From Vicinamibacteria bacterium (GTDB lineage Bacteria > Acidobacteriota > Vicinamibacteria > Fen-336): DNA of 64,000 bases. Of this stretch, positions 27,967 through 35,969 are shown in pieces (within the stretch, counting starts at the first letter, position 1; each line of letters starts with the position of its first letter). The translations under genes and the position numbers were made by a program. The stretch spans positions 96,560-160,559 of the forward strand of contig JAMQGV010000004.1 of assembly GCA_025994075.1 (NCBI GenBank), written 5' to 3'. Below the pieces are notes generated by a model. That model saw only the letters and a program-made list of their open reading frames with translations. It was not told where the DNA came from and ran no database searches.

Positions 27967-29040
27967 CTACACCATCGCGGTGCGCCGCACGCGGTCGCGC
28001 TCCTTGCGGTAGAAGGCGACCAGGGTGCCGACGTAGTCCGGGAAGCGCGGGCAGCGCACGCCCATCGGGCCGAGGTCCTTCACCGCCTGGGTGGTGTCGT
28101 AGCGGCAGTCGTGGTCGAAGTAGTCGAGCGCCTGCAGCGGCAGGCCGAGCAGGTCCTGCACGAACTTCGGCTGGAACAGCGGGCGCGCCAGCAGCGTCGG
28201 CATCGGCAGGTAGACGAACGTGCGCCCGAGCGCCTTCGCCACGGCCTGCGACACCTCGAACGCGGTCAGCGGCTCGGGATCGGTGAGCTGGTAGGTCTTG
28301 CCGAGGCTGACCTTCGACGTCGCCAGCCGGGCGAGGGCCTCGATCACGTAGTCGACCGGCACCAGGCCGGCGGGCGCCTTGCCGTCGCCCAGGCGCAGGA
28401 ACACGCCGGGCGAGGGCAGCCGCTCCATCGCGGTCATCACGAAGTACGGCCCGTCGAACTTGGCGGTCTCGCCGGTGCGCGAGTCGCCGACCACGATGCC
28501 GGGGCGGTAGACGGTGGTCGGCAGCCCGGACTTCGCGACCTCCACCTCCGCCAGGTACTTCGTCTCCTCGTAGAAGTTCTTGAAGCCCTGGCCGAGCTCG
28601 AGGTCGGTTTCCCTGAAGGTCCCGCGGTGGTCGCCCGAGACGTAGCAGGTGGAGACGTAGTGGTGGCGCTCGAGGTGCGGGCAGCTCGCGAGGTAGCCGA
28701 GCACGTGGCGCGTGCCGAGCACGTTGACCTTGAACGCGAAGTCGCGCCCGACCGCCAGGTCGTAGACCGCGGCCAGGTGGAAGGCGCCCGTGATCTTCTT
28801 CTTCAGGCGCGCGTCGCGCAGGCCGAGGCCCTCGGCGACGATGTCGCCTTCGACGAGTTCCATGCGCCCGCGCACGTGCGGGTGCAGCCCCTCGAGGCGC
28901 GCCACCTCCTTCTGCGCGAAGTCGGCGAACTTGGCCTGGACGAGGCACACGACGCGGTCGTCGGGCCTGAGCTCGAGCAGGCGGGGCAGCAGGCGGGCGC
29001 CGAGGAAGCCGGGGAACCCGGTCACGAGGTGCAGGCCCAT
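27967..29040 (-). CDS. Extended SDR-family NAD(P)-dependent oxidoreductase (thioester-reductase-like)
   Basis: 357 residues from the ATG at 29040, with AGGAGG seven bases ahead. The Rossmann start is LVTGFPGFLGARLLPRLLEL (TGxxGxxG). The catalytic pair is in YEETKYLAE (YxxxK), preceded by HYVSTCYVSGDHRG. The C-terminal half binds substrate, and LVPVDYVIEAL is typical of SDR5e reductases that act on acyl thioesters or make lipid alcohols. Given two membrane glycosyltransferase-like proteins downstream, it may build a lipid or sugar precursor. That is inference. Confidence 0.82.
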   Translation of the reverse strand: MGLHLVTGFPGFLGARLLPRLLELRPDDRVVCLVQAKFADFAQKEVARLEGLHPHVRGRMELVEGDIVAEGLGLRDARLKKKITGAFHLAAVYDLAVGRDFAFKVNVLGTRHVLGYLASCPHLERHHYVSTCYVSGDHRGTFRETDLELGQGFKNFYEETKYLAEVEVAKSGLPTTVYRPGIVVGDSRTGETAKFDGPYFVMTAMERLPSPGVFLRLGDGKAPAGLVPVDYVIEALARLATSKVSLGKTYQLTDPEPLTAFEVSQAVAKALGRTFVYLPMPTLLARPLFQPKFVQDLLGLPLQALDYFDHDCRYDTTQAVKDLGPMGVRCPRFPDYVGTLVAFYRKERDRVRRTAMV

Positions 29041-29051
29041 GGTGTCGCCTC

Positions 29052-29492
29052 CTAGTCCGCTTCTTCGTCTCCGCCCGGCCGCGCCCGCGGGAACGCCGGG
29101 TCGCCGTCGTCGCGCACGACGGCCTCCGCCTCCAGTTCGACCAGGAAGGCGGGATCGGCGAGGCCCGCGACGCGCACGGTGGTCAGCGCCGGCAGCGCCT
29201 CCCCGAAGGCCTCGTGCAGCGCGGCGAGCACCCCGGGCCCCACGTCGGGGTCGACGAAGTGCACGCGCAGGCGCATCACCGTGTCGAGCCCGCCGCCGAG
29301 CCTCCGCAGCGCCTCGTCGACGATCGCGAGCGCCGCCCGCGTCTGGCCGTGGGCGTCGGGAGCGGCGGGCCGCCCCAGCGCGTCGGCGCCGAGCGTGCCC
29401 GACACCAGGATCAGCGCGCCGGCGCGCGTCGCCCGCGCGTAGCCGAAGCTGCGTTCCCAGGTGGAGCCCGACGACGCGCGCGCGATCTTCAT
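29052..29492 (-). CDS. RidA/YjgF-family protein
   Basis: 146 residues from the ATG at 29492 (MKIARASSGSTWERSFGY). An upstream ATG would add 43 unlikely residues. RidA features: RATRAGALILVSGTLGAD, a QTRAALAIVDEALRRLGGG helix, MRLRVHFVDPD, and ALPALTTVRVAGLADPAFLV with the catalytic-type Arg before VAGLA, then LVELEAEAVV. RidA enzymes deaminate reactive enamine/imine intermediates made by PLP enzymes. The spacing of 11 bases to the SDR gene suggests an operon. Confidence 0.88.
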   Translation of the reverse strand: MKIARASSGSTWERSFGYARATRAGALILVSGTLGADALGRPAAPDAHGQTRAALAIVDEALRRLGGGLDTVMRLRVHFVDPDVGPGVLAALHEAFGEALPALTTVRVAGLADPAFLVELEAEAVVRDDGDPAFPRARPGGDEEAD

Positions 29493-29645
29493 GCGAGGCG
29501 AGCCTAGCGCCGCCCCCGCGGGCGTACAAGCGGCCGTGCGTTCGTCAAGACGGCTTTGCATTCGCGCGACCTCGTTTGACGCAACCCCGGCGGTGCGGAC
29601 TGCGTCTTTCCTCGCGACCACGACGGGGGCTTCATGGAGATGACG

Positions 29646-29984
29646 ATGCGCAAGGCGATGGCTTTCCTGGTGATGGCGGGCGTGCTGGCGGCGGCTCCGG
29701 CGATGGCGTCCGGCAAGGGCTCCATCCGGGTGGACGTCAACTCCGACACCGCGGTCGCGGGGCAGAAGCTGCCGGCCGGGACCTACACGATCTCCTGGAA
29801 GTCGGAGGGCGAGGCGACGAAGGTCGTGTTCAAGTCGGGCCGCACGAAGATCGAGGCCCAGGCCAAGCTCGAGCAGCGCGAGTCGGCCTCGGCGTACGAC
29901 GCGGTCGTCTCCCGCGGCGCCAACGGCTCGAAGGCGGTCGCCGAGGTCCGCGTCGAGGGCAAGAAGGACGTGCTGGTCTTCTAG
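29646..29984 (+). CDS. Small secreted beta-sandwich protein
   Basis: 112 residues from the ATG at 29646, which has GGAG six bases upstream; an ATG at 29634 would add four. The signal peptide ends at APAMA-SGKG. The mature part has GQKLPAGTYTISWKSEG and VVFKSGRTKIEAQAKL, then VRVEGKKDVLVF. The LPAGTY motif is common in short secreted proteins of Acidobacteria-like bacteria that look like a single Ig/transthyretin-type sandwich. Function unknown. It is probably abundant and stable in the periplasm. A strong stem-loop follows the stop. Confidence 0.7.
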   Translation: MRKAMAFLVMAGVLAAAPAMASGKGSIRVDVNSDTAVAGQKLPAGTYTISWKSEGEATKVVFKSGRTKIEAQAKLEQRESASAYDAVVSRGANGSKAVAEVRVEGKKDVLVF

Positions 29985-29992
29985 CGGGGCCC

Positions 29993-30020
29993 GGCAGGGC
30001 GCCCGCCGGGGCGCCCTGCC
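29993..30020. terminator. Bidirectional stem-loop between two convergent genes
   Basis: GGCAGGGCGCC (29993-30003) and GGCGCCCTGCC (30010-30020) form a perfect 11-bp stem with a 6-base loop. It fills the whole space between the small secreted protein gene and the convergent GGDEF gene. No clear T tract is seen on either side. Confidence 0.65.
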
Positions 30021-31358
30021 TCAGCCCTCCGCGGCCACGACGCGGTCGCGGCCCCGCTGCTTCGCGACGTAGAGCGCTCCGTCGGCCCGCGCCCAGCACT
30101 GCTCGAAGGTCTCGCTCTCCGGCCGCAGCAGCGCGACGCCGACCGACATCGTGCAGGCGATGGCGCGGGCTTCGACGTCGACCGGGGCCGCCGCCAGTGC
30201 GGCCCGCCAGGCCTCCGCGCGCTCCAGCGCGGAGGACAGCGGGCTGCCGGGCAGGACCACCGTGAACTCCTCGCCGCCGGTGCGGCAGGCGAGGTCGGCA
30301 GCCCGCACGTGCCGGCGCAGCAGGTTGCCGAGGTGGCGCAGCACCGCGTCGCCGGCCGCGTGCCCGTACCCGTCGTTGACGGCCTTGAAGTGGTCGAGGT
30401 CGATCACGGCGACGGCGATCGGCTGGCCGCCGCGGGCGGCGCGGGCGACCTCGCGCTCGGCCGATTCCATCAGGAACCGGCGGTTGTGGAGCCCGGTGAG
30501 AGGGTCGCGGATCGACTGCTCGCGCAGCCGATGGTTGAGGCTCTCGATCTCCGCGATTCGCGCGGCCAGCTCGGCGAGCGCCGCCGCCAGGGCGGACTGG
30601 GTGCGGCGCTGCTCGGTGACGTCCTGCTTGATGGCGATGAAGTGGGTGACCCAGCCGTGCTCGTCGGAGACGGGCGCGATGGTCTGCTCCTCGTCGTACA
30701 GCGTGCCGTCCTTGCGGCGGTTGACGATGGTTCCCGACCACGTCTCGCCCCGCGTCACCGTGTCCCAGATCGCCTTGTAGAAGGCCGGGTCGTGGTGGCC
30801 GGACTTGAGGATCCGGGTGTGCTGGCCGATCAGCTCGAACGCGCGGTAGCCGGTGATGGCGCAGGCCGCGGGGTTCACCCAGGTGACGTAGCCCTGCCGG
30901 TCGGTGATCACGATGCCGTTGGCCGCGGAGCGAAGCGCCGTGGCCTGGATGCGCAGGGCCTCCGGCCCGTGGCTGCGGCCGCGCAGGTCGCGCAGCGCGC
31001 AGCCGACCAGCCGCCGGCCGCCCACGGTCATCGGCGTCAGCGCGATGTCGACCGGGATCTCGCGCCCGTCCGCGTGCCGCGCGTAGAGCTCCAGGCCGCG
31101 GCCCATCGGCCGCGGATGCGGGGCGGCCACGTACTCCTGGCGCTGGCGCGCGTGCTGGTGGAAGCGGGCGGGCACCAGCTCCTCGACCGGGCGGCCGCGC
31201 AGCGCCGTCGGCGCGTGGCCGAGCAGGGCCTCCGCGGACGCGTTGGCGAACAGGATCAGCCCGCGGTCGTCGACGACCACCAGGGCGTCGGACGCCGCCT
31301 CGATGAACGCGTGTGCCAGCTCCGAGTCCCGGGTGTCGAGCATGCTCTCGATCTGCAT
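30021..31358 (-). CDS. PAS-PAS-GGDEF diguanylate cyclase
   Basis: 445 residues from the ATG at 31358 (MQIESMLDTRD); longer starts give low-complexity sequence. Two PAS domains (about 10-120 and 135-245; the second has GYVTWVNPAACAITGY) are followed by a short coiled coil and a GGDEF domain (about 278-440). The active site reads GGEEF and the product-binding I-site R-A-A-D lies five residues before it, so catalysis with feedback inhibition is expected. No transmembrane segment is seen: a cytoplasmic sensor making c-di-GMP. Confidence 0.93.
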   Translation of the reverse strand: MQIESMLDTRDSELAHAFIEAASDALVVVDDRGLILFANASAEALLGHAPTALRGRPVEELVPARFHQHARQRQEYVAAPHPRPMGRGLELYARHADGREIPVDIALTPMTVGGRRLVGCALRDLRGRSHGPEALRIQATALRSAANGIVITDRQGYVTWVNPAACAITGYRAFELIGQHTRILKSGHHDPAFYKAIWDTVTRGETWSGTIVNRRKDGTLYDEEQTIAPVSDEHGWVTHFIAIKQDVTEQRRTQSALAAALAELAARIAEIESLNHRLREQSIRDPLTGLHNRRFLMESAEREVARAARGGQPIAVAVIDLDHFKAVNDGYGHAAGDAVLRHLGNLLRRHVRAADLACRTGGEEFTVVLPGSPLSSALERAEAWRAALAAAPVDVEARAIACTMSVGVALLRPESETFEQCWARADGALYVAKQRGRDRVVAAEG

Positions 31359-31440
31359 GCCGCCTGGCAGTCCCGGCCGGCGGCGGACGCGGAGTATACG
31401 ACTCGTGGGATGCTTGGCCACTCGAACGACGGGGGAACCG

Positions 31441-32343
31441 ATGCCACGGGACAGGGACTTCGCCGCGCCGTACCGCGTCACCGACGGCCGCCGCTTCCGC
31501 CTGCGCGACGTCGACCCGGGCGACACCGGCGGGCTGAAGAACAAGGACAAGGCGCGCGAGGCGCTGAAGGCCGGCGTCGCCCGGCTGGCCGAGCTGCAGG
31601 AGAAGCTCTACGCGCAGGACCGCTGGGCGGTGCTGCTCGTGTTCCAGGCGATGGACGCGGCCGGCAAGGACGGCGCGATCGAGCACGTGATGTCCGGCGT
31701 CAACCCGCAGGGCGTCCAGGTGTTCTCGTTCCAGGCACCGTCCGCCGAGGAGCTCGACCACGACTTCCTGTGGCGCACGGCGCGCTGCCTGCCCGAGCGC
31801 GGCCGGATCGGCATCTTCAACCGCTCGTACTACGAGGAGGTGCTCGTCGTCCGCGTGCACCCCGAGTTCCTGAAGGGCCAGCGGCTGCCGGAGAAGCTGG
31901 TCACGAAGCGGATCTGGGAGGAGCGCTGCGAGGACATCGCGGCCCACGAGCGCTACCTCTCGCGCAACGGCGTCCGCGTCGTCAAGTTCTTCCTGCACGT
32001 CTCGAAGGAGGAGCAGAAGCGCCGCTTCCTGGCCCGCCTCGACGAGCCGGAGAAGAACTGGAAGTTCTCGGCCGGCGACGTGCGCGAGCGCGGCCACTGG
32101 GGCGACTACCAGGCGGCCTACGAGGACGCGATCCGGCGCACGGCCACGAAGGACGCGCCCTGGTACGTGATCCCGGCCGACAACAAGTGGTTCACCCGCC
32201 TGGCGGTGGCGCGGGCGGTGATCGACACCCTCGAGGACCTCGACCTGCGCTTCCCCGAGGTCGACGAGAAGCAGCGCCAGGGCTTCGCGGAAGCGCGCGC
32301 GCTGCTCGAGGGCGAGGAGCGGGCGGGGCGCAAGAAGCGCTGA
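31441..32343 (+). CDS. Polyphosphate kinase 2 family (PPK2, probably class III)
   Basis: 300 residues. It transfers phosphate between polyphosphate and nucleotides. Walker A is in FQAMDAAGKDG (about 68-78), the lid motif in FNRSYYEEVLVVRVHPE (from about 126), and the C-terminal WYVIPADNKWFTR is diagnostic. Single-domain length and the N-terminal LRDVDPGDTGGLKNKDKA fit class III enzymes that can phosphorylate AMP and ADP. Class is by resemblance. The stop overlaps the ZIP gene start. Confidence 0.92.
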   Translation: MPRDRDFAAPYRVTDGRRFRLRDVDPGDTGGLKNKDKAREALKAGVARLAELQEKLYAQDRWAVLLVFQAMDAAGKDGAIEHVMSGVNPQGVQVFSFQAPSAEELDHDFLWRTARCLPERGRIGIFNRSYYEEVLVVRVHPEFLKGQRLPEKLVTKRIWEERCEDIAAHERYLSRNGVRVVKFFLHVSKEEQKRRFLARLDEPEKNWKFSAGDVRERGHWGDYQAAYEDAIRRTATKDAPWYVIPADNKWFTRLAVARAVIDTLEDLDLRFPEVDEKQRQGFAEARALLEGEERAGRKKR

Positions 32344-33263
32344 TGGCGTCCGGCGCCGCCAGCCCGACCGCCGGCTGGGGCGAGCTGCTGCGCGCGCACG
32401 CGCGCCGCAACGCCGGCGCGGCGCTCGCGGCCGCGGCGGCCCTGGGCGCGAGCCTGGCGCTGCTCGGGCAGGGTTTCTTCGACGCCAGCGCGGACGCCGT
32501 GCGCCTCGCGTTGCTGGGCGGCGCGATCGCCTTCGCGGCCACGGCGCTGGGCGCGGCGCCGGCGCTCGTGGTGCGGGAGCTGCCGCAGAAGGTGGAGGAC
32601 ACGCTGCTGGGCTGGGCCGCGGGCATGATGCTGGCGGCCGCGGCGTTCTCGCTGCTGCTGCCCGGCCTGGAAGCGGCCGAGGCCCTGACCGGATCGCCCC
32701 GGCTGGCGGGCGGGGTGGTCGTGATCGGCATGGCGCTGGGCGTGCTGCTGATGCTCGGCCTCGACCGCTTCACGCCCCACGAGCACGAGAGCGCGGGCCC
32801 GTGCGGGCCCGGCCACGAGCGCTGCGGGCGGCTGTGGCTGTTCGTGTTCGCGATCGCGCTGCACAACCTGCCCGAGGGCATGGCGATCGGCGTCGGTTTC
32901 GCCCAGGCCGACCTCTCGGTGGGCGTGCCGCTGACGGCGGCGATCGCGCTGCAGGACGCGCCGGAGGGCCTCGCCGTGGCGCTGGCCCTGCGGCGGGCGG
33001 GGTTCGCCCCGCTCCTCTCCGTGGCGGTCGCCGGCGGCACCGGGCTGCTCGAGCCGCTGGGGGCGCTGGCCGGGGTCTCGCTCGGCAGCGGGCTCGCGAT
33101 CGCCTACCCGATCGGGCTCGGACTCGCCGCCGGCGCCATGGTCTTCGTGGTCTCCCACGAGGTGATCCCCGAGACCCACCGCAACGGCCACCAGACCGCG
33201 GCCACGCTCGGCCTGATGGTGGGCTTCGCGCTGATGATGGTGCTCGACACTTCGCTCGGGTAG
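32343..33263 (+). CDS. ZIP-family divalent metal transporter
   Basis: 306 residues, ATG overlapping the PPK2 stop. It has an N-terminal extra helix and then eight ZIP helices. The metal sites of TM4 and TM5 read LHNLPEGMAIGVGFA and LQDAPEGLAVALAL. The loop before TM4 is His/Cys-rich (TPHEHESAGPCGPGHERC) and may bind metal in the cytoplasm. HEVIPETHRNGH lies near the end. It imports zinc, iron or manganese; GufA-like by arrangement. Confidence 0.9.
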   Translation: MASGAASPTAGWGELLRAHARRNAGAALAAAAALGASLALLGQGFFDASADAVRLALLGGAIAFAATALGAAPALVVRELPQKVEDTLLGWAAGMMLAAAAFSLLLPGLEAAEALTGSPRLAGGVVVIGMALGVLLMLGLDRFTPHEHESAGPCGPGHERCGRLWLFVFAIALHNLPEGMAIGVGFAQADLSVGVPLTAAIALQDAPEGLAVALALRRAGFAPLLSVAVAGGTGLLEPLGALAGVSLGSGLAIAYPIGLGLAAGAMVFVVSHEVIPETHRNGHQTAATLGLMVGFALMMVLDTSLG

Positions 33264-33323
33264 CCGCCGTCACACCGCGGCCACGCCGCCTCTGCTAACT
33301 TCCGCCGCACGGAGGGTCCCCGC

Positions 33324-34328
33324 ATGATGACGCTGCTCGGCGTGGCGTTCGGTTTCTTCGCCTGGTTCTTCGTCCGTTACGGACTGGGCGGCTTCTACAC
33401 GATCGGCCCCAGCGAGCGGGGCGTGCTCACGACCTTCGGCAAGGCGCAGCGGCTCGGCGAGCACTCGACGCTCGACGACCCGGCCCTGGCCCAGGCGCTG
33501 CGGCCGGAGGAGGCCGAGCGCTACGCGTACCCGCAGGTGCGCGTGATCGGGCCCGGCTTCTCCTGGAAGTTCCCGTGGCAGAGCCTGTACAAGGTGTCGG
33601 TGGCGACGGTGACCCTCTCCATCGCCCACGACCCCGACACGCCCGAGGCCAACCAGCACGGCCAGGTCCTGGAGGCCGTCACCAAGGACCAGCTCAACAC
33701 CGGGCTCACCGGCCAGCTCCGCTACACGGTCTCCGAACGCAACCTCTACGCCTACCTGTTCGGCGTCAAGAACCCCGTGTCGCACGTGATGGGCTACTTC
33801 GTCTCGATCCTGCGCGACCGGATCGCCAACTTCGAGGCGCCGCGCGGCGCCGAGTCCGGGCTGCCCGCGGTGGCCTCCGACCTCGGTGGCGCGCAGGGCA
33901 TCTCGATCAACGACCTGCGCAAGAACCTGCGCGACCTCAACGAGCGGATGGACGCCGAGTGCGCCTCGGCGCCGGCCCGCTACGGGATCAGCCTCGATGC
34001 TGCCCTGATCACGGGCATCGACCCGCCAGGCGAGATCGAGTCGGCGCTGGCCGCGATCAACACCGCCCACAACCAGGTCTCGTCGGAGATCTCGCTGGCG
34101 CAGGCCGCGGCGGACCAGAAGATCGTCCAGAGCCGGCGCGCGGTCGAGATCGAGACCCTCAACGCGCAGGCCGAGGTGGAGCCGCTGCTGGCGCTGGCCG
34201 CCCAGCTCCGCGAGCTGAAGGCGCAGGGGGCCGGCGCGCTGCAGGCCTACGTGCGCAACACGCGGATGAAGCTCTACGGGCGCACGCGCTCGCTGATCGC
34301 GGTGCAGGGCGGGGAGGTGCGGTCGTGA
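33324..34328 (+). CDS. SPFH-domain membrane protein, first of a pair (HflK-like position)
   Basis: 334 residues. One N-terminal membrane helix (about 4-20), then YTIGPSERGVLTTFGKAQR leading into the SPFH/Band 7 domain (about 25-215) and a C-terminal helical coiled coil (about 250-310, AAADQKIVQSRRAVEIETLNAQAEV). SPFH proteins build large membrane cages or scaffolds and often control proteases. The partner gene overlaps at GTGA. GGAGGG lies eight bases ahead of the ATG. Confidence 0.87.
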   Translation: MMTLLGVAFGFFAWFFVRYGLGGFYTIGPSERGVLTTFGKAQRLGEHSTLDDPALAQALRPEEAERYAYPQVRVIGPGFSWKFPWQSLYKVSVATVTLSIAHDPDTPEANQHGQVLEAVTKDQLNTGLTGQLRYTVSERNLYAYLFGVKNPVSHVMGYFVSILRDRIANFEAPRGAESGLPAVASDLGGAQGISINDLRKNLRDLNERMDAECASAPARYGISLDAALITGIDPPGEIESALAAINTAHNQVSSEISLAQAAADQKIVQSRRAVEIETLNAQAEVEPLLALAAQLRELKAQGAGALQAYVRNTRMKLYGRTRSLIAVQGGEVRS

Positions 34329-35236
34329 GCGAGTTCCTGTTCGCCGCAGTCGTCACCTTCTTCGTCAGCTTCGTCGGTGTGCCGATCCTCATGGGCCTGG
34401 CCCGCGCCTTCGGCATGTACGTGATCGTGCGCGAGCGCCAGTGCGTGGTGTTCGAGCTGTTCGGCACCGTGCGCGACGTGATCGCGGAGCCCGGGCTCTA
34501 CTTCCCGTGGCTGCGGATCGGGCCGTTCGCCGCGCTGGTGCCCTTCTTCGGCCGCAAGCACTGGGTCGACCTGCGGCTCGACCAGACCTACCTGCGCAGC
34601 CAGCCGGTCAACTCGGAGGAGGGCGCGCCGATGGGCATCGGCGTCTGGTACGAGATGATCGTCTCCGACCCCCAGGCCTTCCTCTACAAGAACGCCGACC
34701 CGCAGGGGTCGCTGGCCGCCAACGTCTCCAACGCCACCGTGCGCTCGCTGTCCAACATGAAGCTGGAGCGGATGCTCGAGGACCGCCACACCATGAGCCA
34801 CACCGTGCGCGAGGAGGTCTCGGCCAAGTCGCGGGAGTGGGGCTACCAGGTGGGCAGCGTCTACATCCGCAAGGTCCACTTCCGCGACGTCGGCATGATC
34901 CAGCAGATCGAACAGAAGGTCGTCAACCGCCTGCGCCAGGTGACGGCCGCCATCCAGCAGGACGGCGCCAACCGCGTCAACGTGATCCGCTCGACCTCCG
35001 AGCGCGAGGCGGCGATCGAGTTCGCCAAGGCCGGCGCGATGCGGCCGCGCATCGTCGGCGCGGCGCTGGCCGAGATCAGCCGCGACCCGGAGGTCGCCGG
35101 CGCGCTGTTCGACGTGCTCGAGACGCAGCAGATGCTGCAGAGCCCCGAGCTGAAGCTGACCGTGCTGCCTCCGGGCCAGGGCCTGCTCGCAGAACTGGCC
35201 GCCGCCGCCGCCGAGAGGCCCGTTCCCGCTCGCTGA
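34325..35236 (+). CDS. SPFH-domain membrane protein, second of a pair (HflC-like position)
   Basis: 303 residues from a GTG within the previous stop. One N-terminal helix (about 4-28), an SPFH domain starting YVIVRERQCVVFELFGTVRD, and a helical tail (EQKVVNRLRQVTAAIQQDGA). Unlike classical HflC it has a charged C-terminal region with ISRDPEVAGALFDVLE and a QQMLQSPELKLTVLPPG end, reminiscent of slipin/paraslipin tails. No FtsH, NfeD or clp-type protease is next to the pair. A strong hairpin follows the stop. Confidence 0.87.
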   Translation: MSEFLFAAVVTFFVSFVGVPILMGLARAFGMYVIVRERQCVVFELFGTVRDVIAEPGLYFPWLRIGPFAALVPFFGRKHWVDLRLDQTYLRSQPVNSEEGAPMGIGVWYEMIVSDPQAFLYKNADPQGSLAANVSNATVRSLSNMKLERMLEDRHTMSHTVREEVSAKSREWGYQVGSVYIRKVHFRDVGMIQQIEQKVVNRLRQVTAAIQQDGANRVNVIRSTSEREAAIEFAKAGAMRPRIVGAALAEISRDPEVAGALFDVLETQQMLQSPELKLTVLPPGQGLLAELAAAAAERPVPAR

Positions 35237-35245
35237 CGCGCGCGA

Positions 35246-35282
35246 GCCGGGCCGGCGCGGACGTGTCCCGCGCCGGCCCGGC
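35246..35282 (+). terminator. Strong hairpin after the SPFH pair, abutting the pxp promoter
   Basis: GCCGGGCCGGCGCGG (35246-35260) and CCGCGCCGGCCCGGC (35268-35282) form a perfect 15-bp stem with a 7-base loop. It probably ends the SPFH transcript. The -10-like TACACT of the pyroglutamate operon begins at the very next base (35283), so the hairpin also occupies the -35 region of that promoter. Confidence 0.65.
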
Positions 35283-35288
35283 TACACT
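35283..35288 (+). promoter_or_regulatory. -10-like element of the pyroglutamate operon
   Basis: TACACT lies six bases ahead of the pxpB ATG at 35295. Transcription would start at or next to the ATG, giving a leaderless mRNA. There is no ribosome-binding purine tract in the six bases. No convincing -35 box is seen because the upstream sequence is the terminator stem. Confidence 0.45.
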
Positions 35289-35294
35289 GCGCCG

Positions 35295-35969
35295 ATGTCC
35301 GGCTGGCAGCCGCTCGGGGACGCGGGCTTCCTGTTCAACTTCGCGTCGGTACTCGACCCCGCCGCCAACGCGCGGGCCCACGCCCTCGCCGCCGCAGTGC
35401 GTGCGGCGGCGATCCCCGGCATCGCCGACGTCGTGCCGGCCTACGCGAGCGTCGCCGTGGCGCTGGCCCCGGACGCCGATTCCGAGCTGGTGCACTCCCG
35501 GCTCGCGCGGGTGCCGGCGCCGGCCGGCGATCGCGAGGCGCGCGCCACGCGCACGGTCGTGCTCCCCTGCTGTTTCGACGGCCCCGACCTGGCGGAGTGG
35601 GCGGCCCACGCGGACCTGGCGGCCGAGGCAGCGGTCGCGCGTTTCGCGTCCGCGACGTACGCTGTCGCGCTGCTGGGTTTCCAGCCCGGTTTCCCGTACC
35701 TGCTCGGGCTCGACCCTTCGCTCGCGATGCCGCGGCGGGCGGCGCCGCGCCCGGTCGTGCCGGCGGGGTCGGTGGCGATCGGCGGCGCCCAGGCCGGGAT
35801 CTACCCGCGCGCGTCGCCCGGCGGCTGGCGCCTGCTCGGCCGCGTCGAGGCCGCGCTGTTCGACCCGCGCCGCGACCCGCCGTCGCTGCTGCTGCCGGGG
35901 GACCGCGTGCGGTTCCGCCCGACGCCCGCGGCGGCGCTCCCGGGCGCGTCGGTCGAGGTGCACCCGTGA
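35295..35969 (+). CDS. pxpB: 5-oxoprolinase subunit PxpB
   Basis: 224 residues, KipI/AHS1 domain. It forms with PxpC and PxpA the ATP-dependent 5-oxoprolinase that opens pyroglutamate to glutamate. Seen are GDAGFLFNFASV at the start, AVALLGFQPGFPYLLGLDPS in the middle and VPAGSVAIGGAQAGIYP, then SPGGWRLLGR. It is the first gene of a six-gene operon, and every internal junction except the last is an overlap. Confidence 0.93.
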   Translation: MSGWQPLGDAGFLFNFASVLDPAANARAHALAAAVRAAAIPGIADVVPAYASVAVALAPDADSELVHSRLARVPAPAGDREARATRTVVLPCCFDGPDLAEWAAHADLAAEAAVARFASATYAVALLGFQPGFPYLLGLDPSLAMPRRAAPRPVVPAGSVAIGGAQAGIYPRASPGGWRLLGRVEAALFDPRRDPPSLLLPGDRVRFRPTPAAALPGASVEVHP

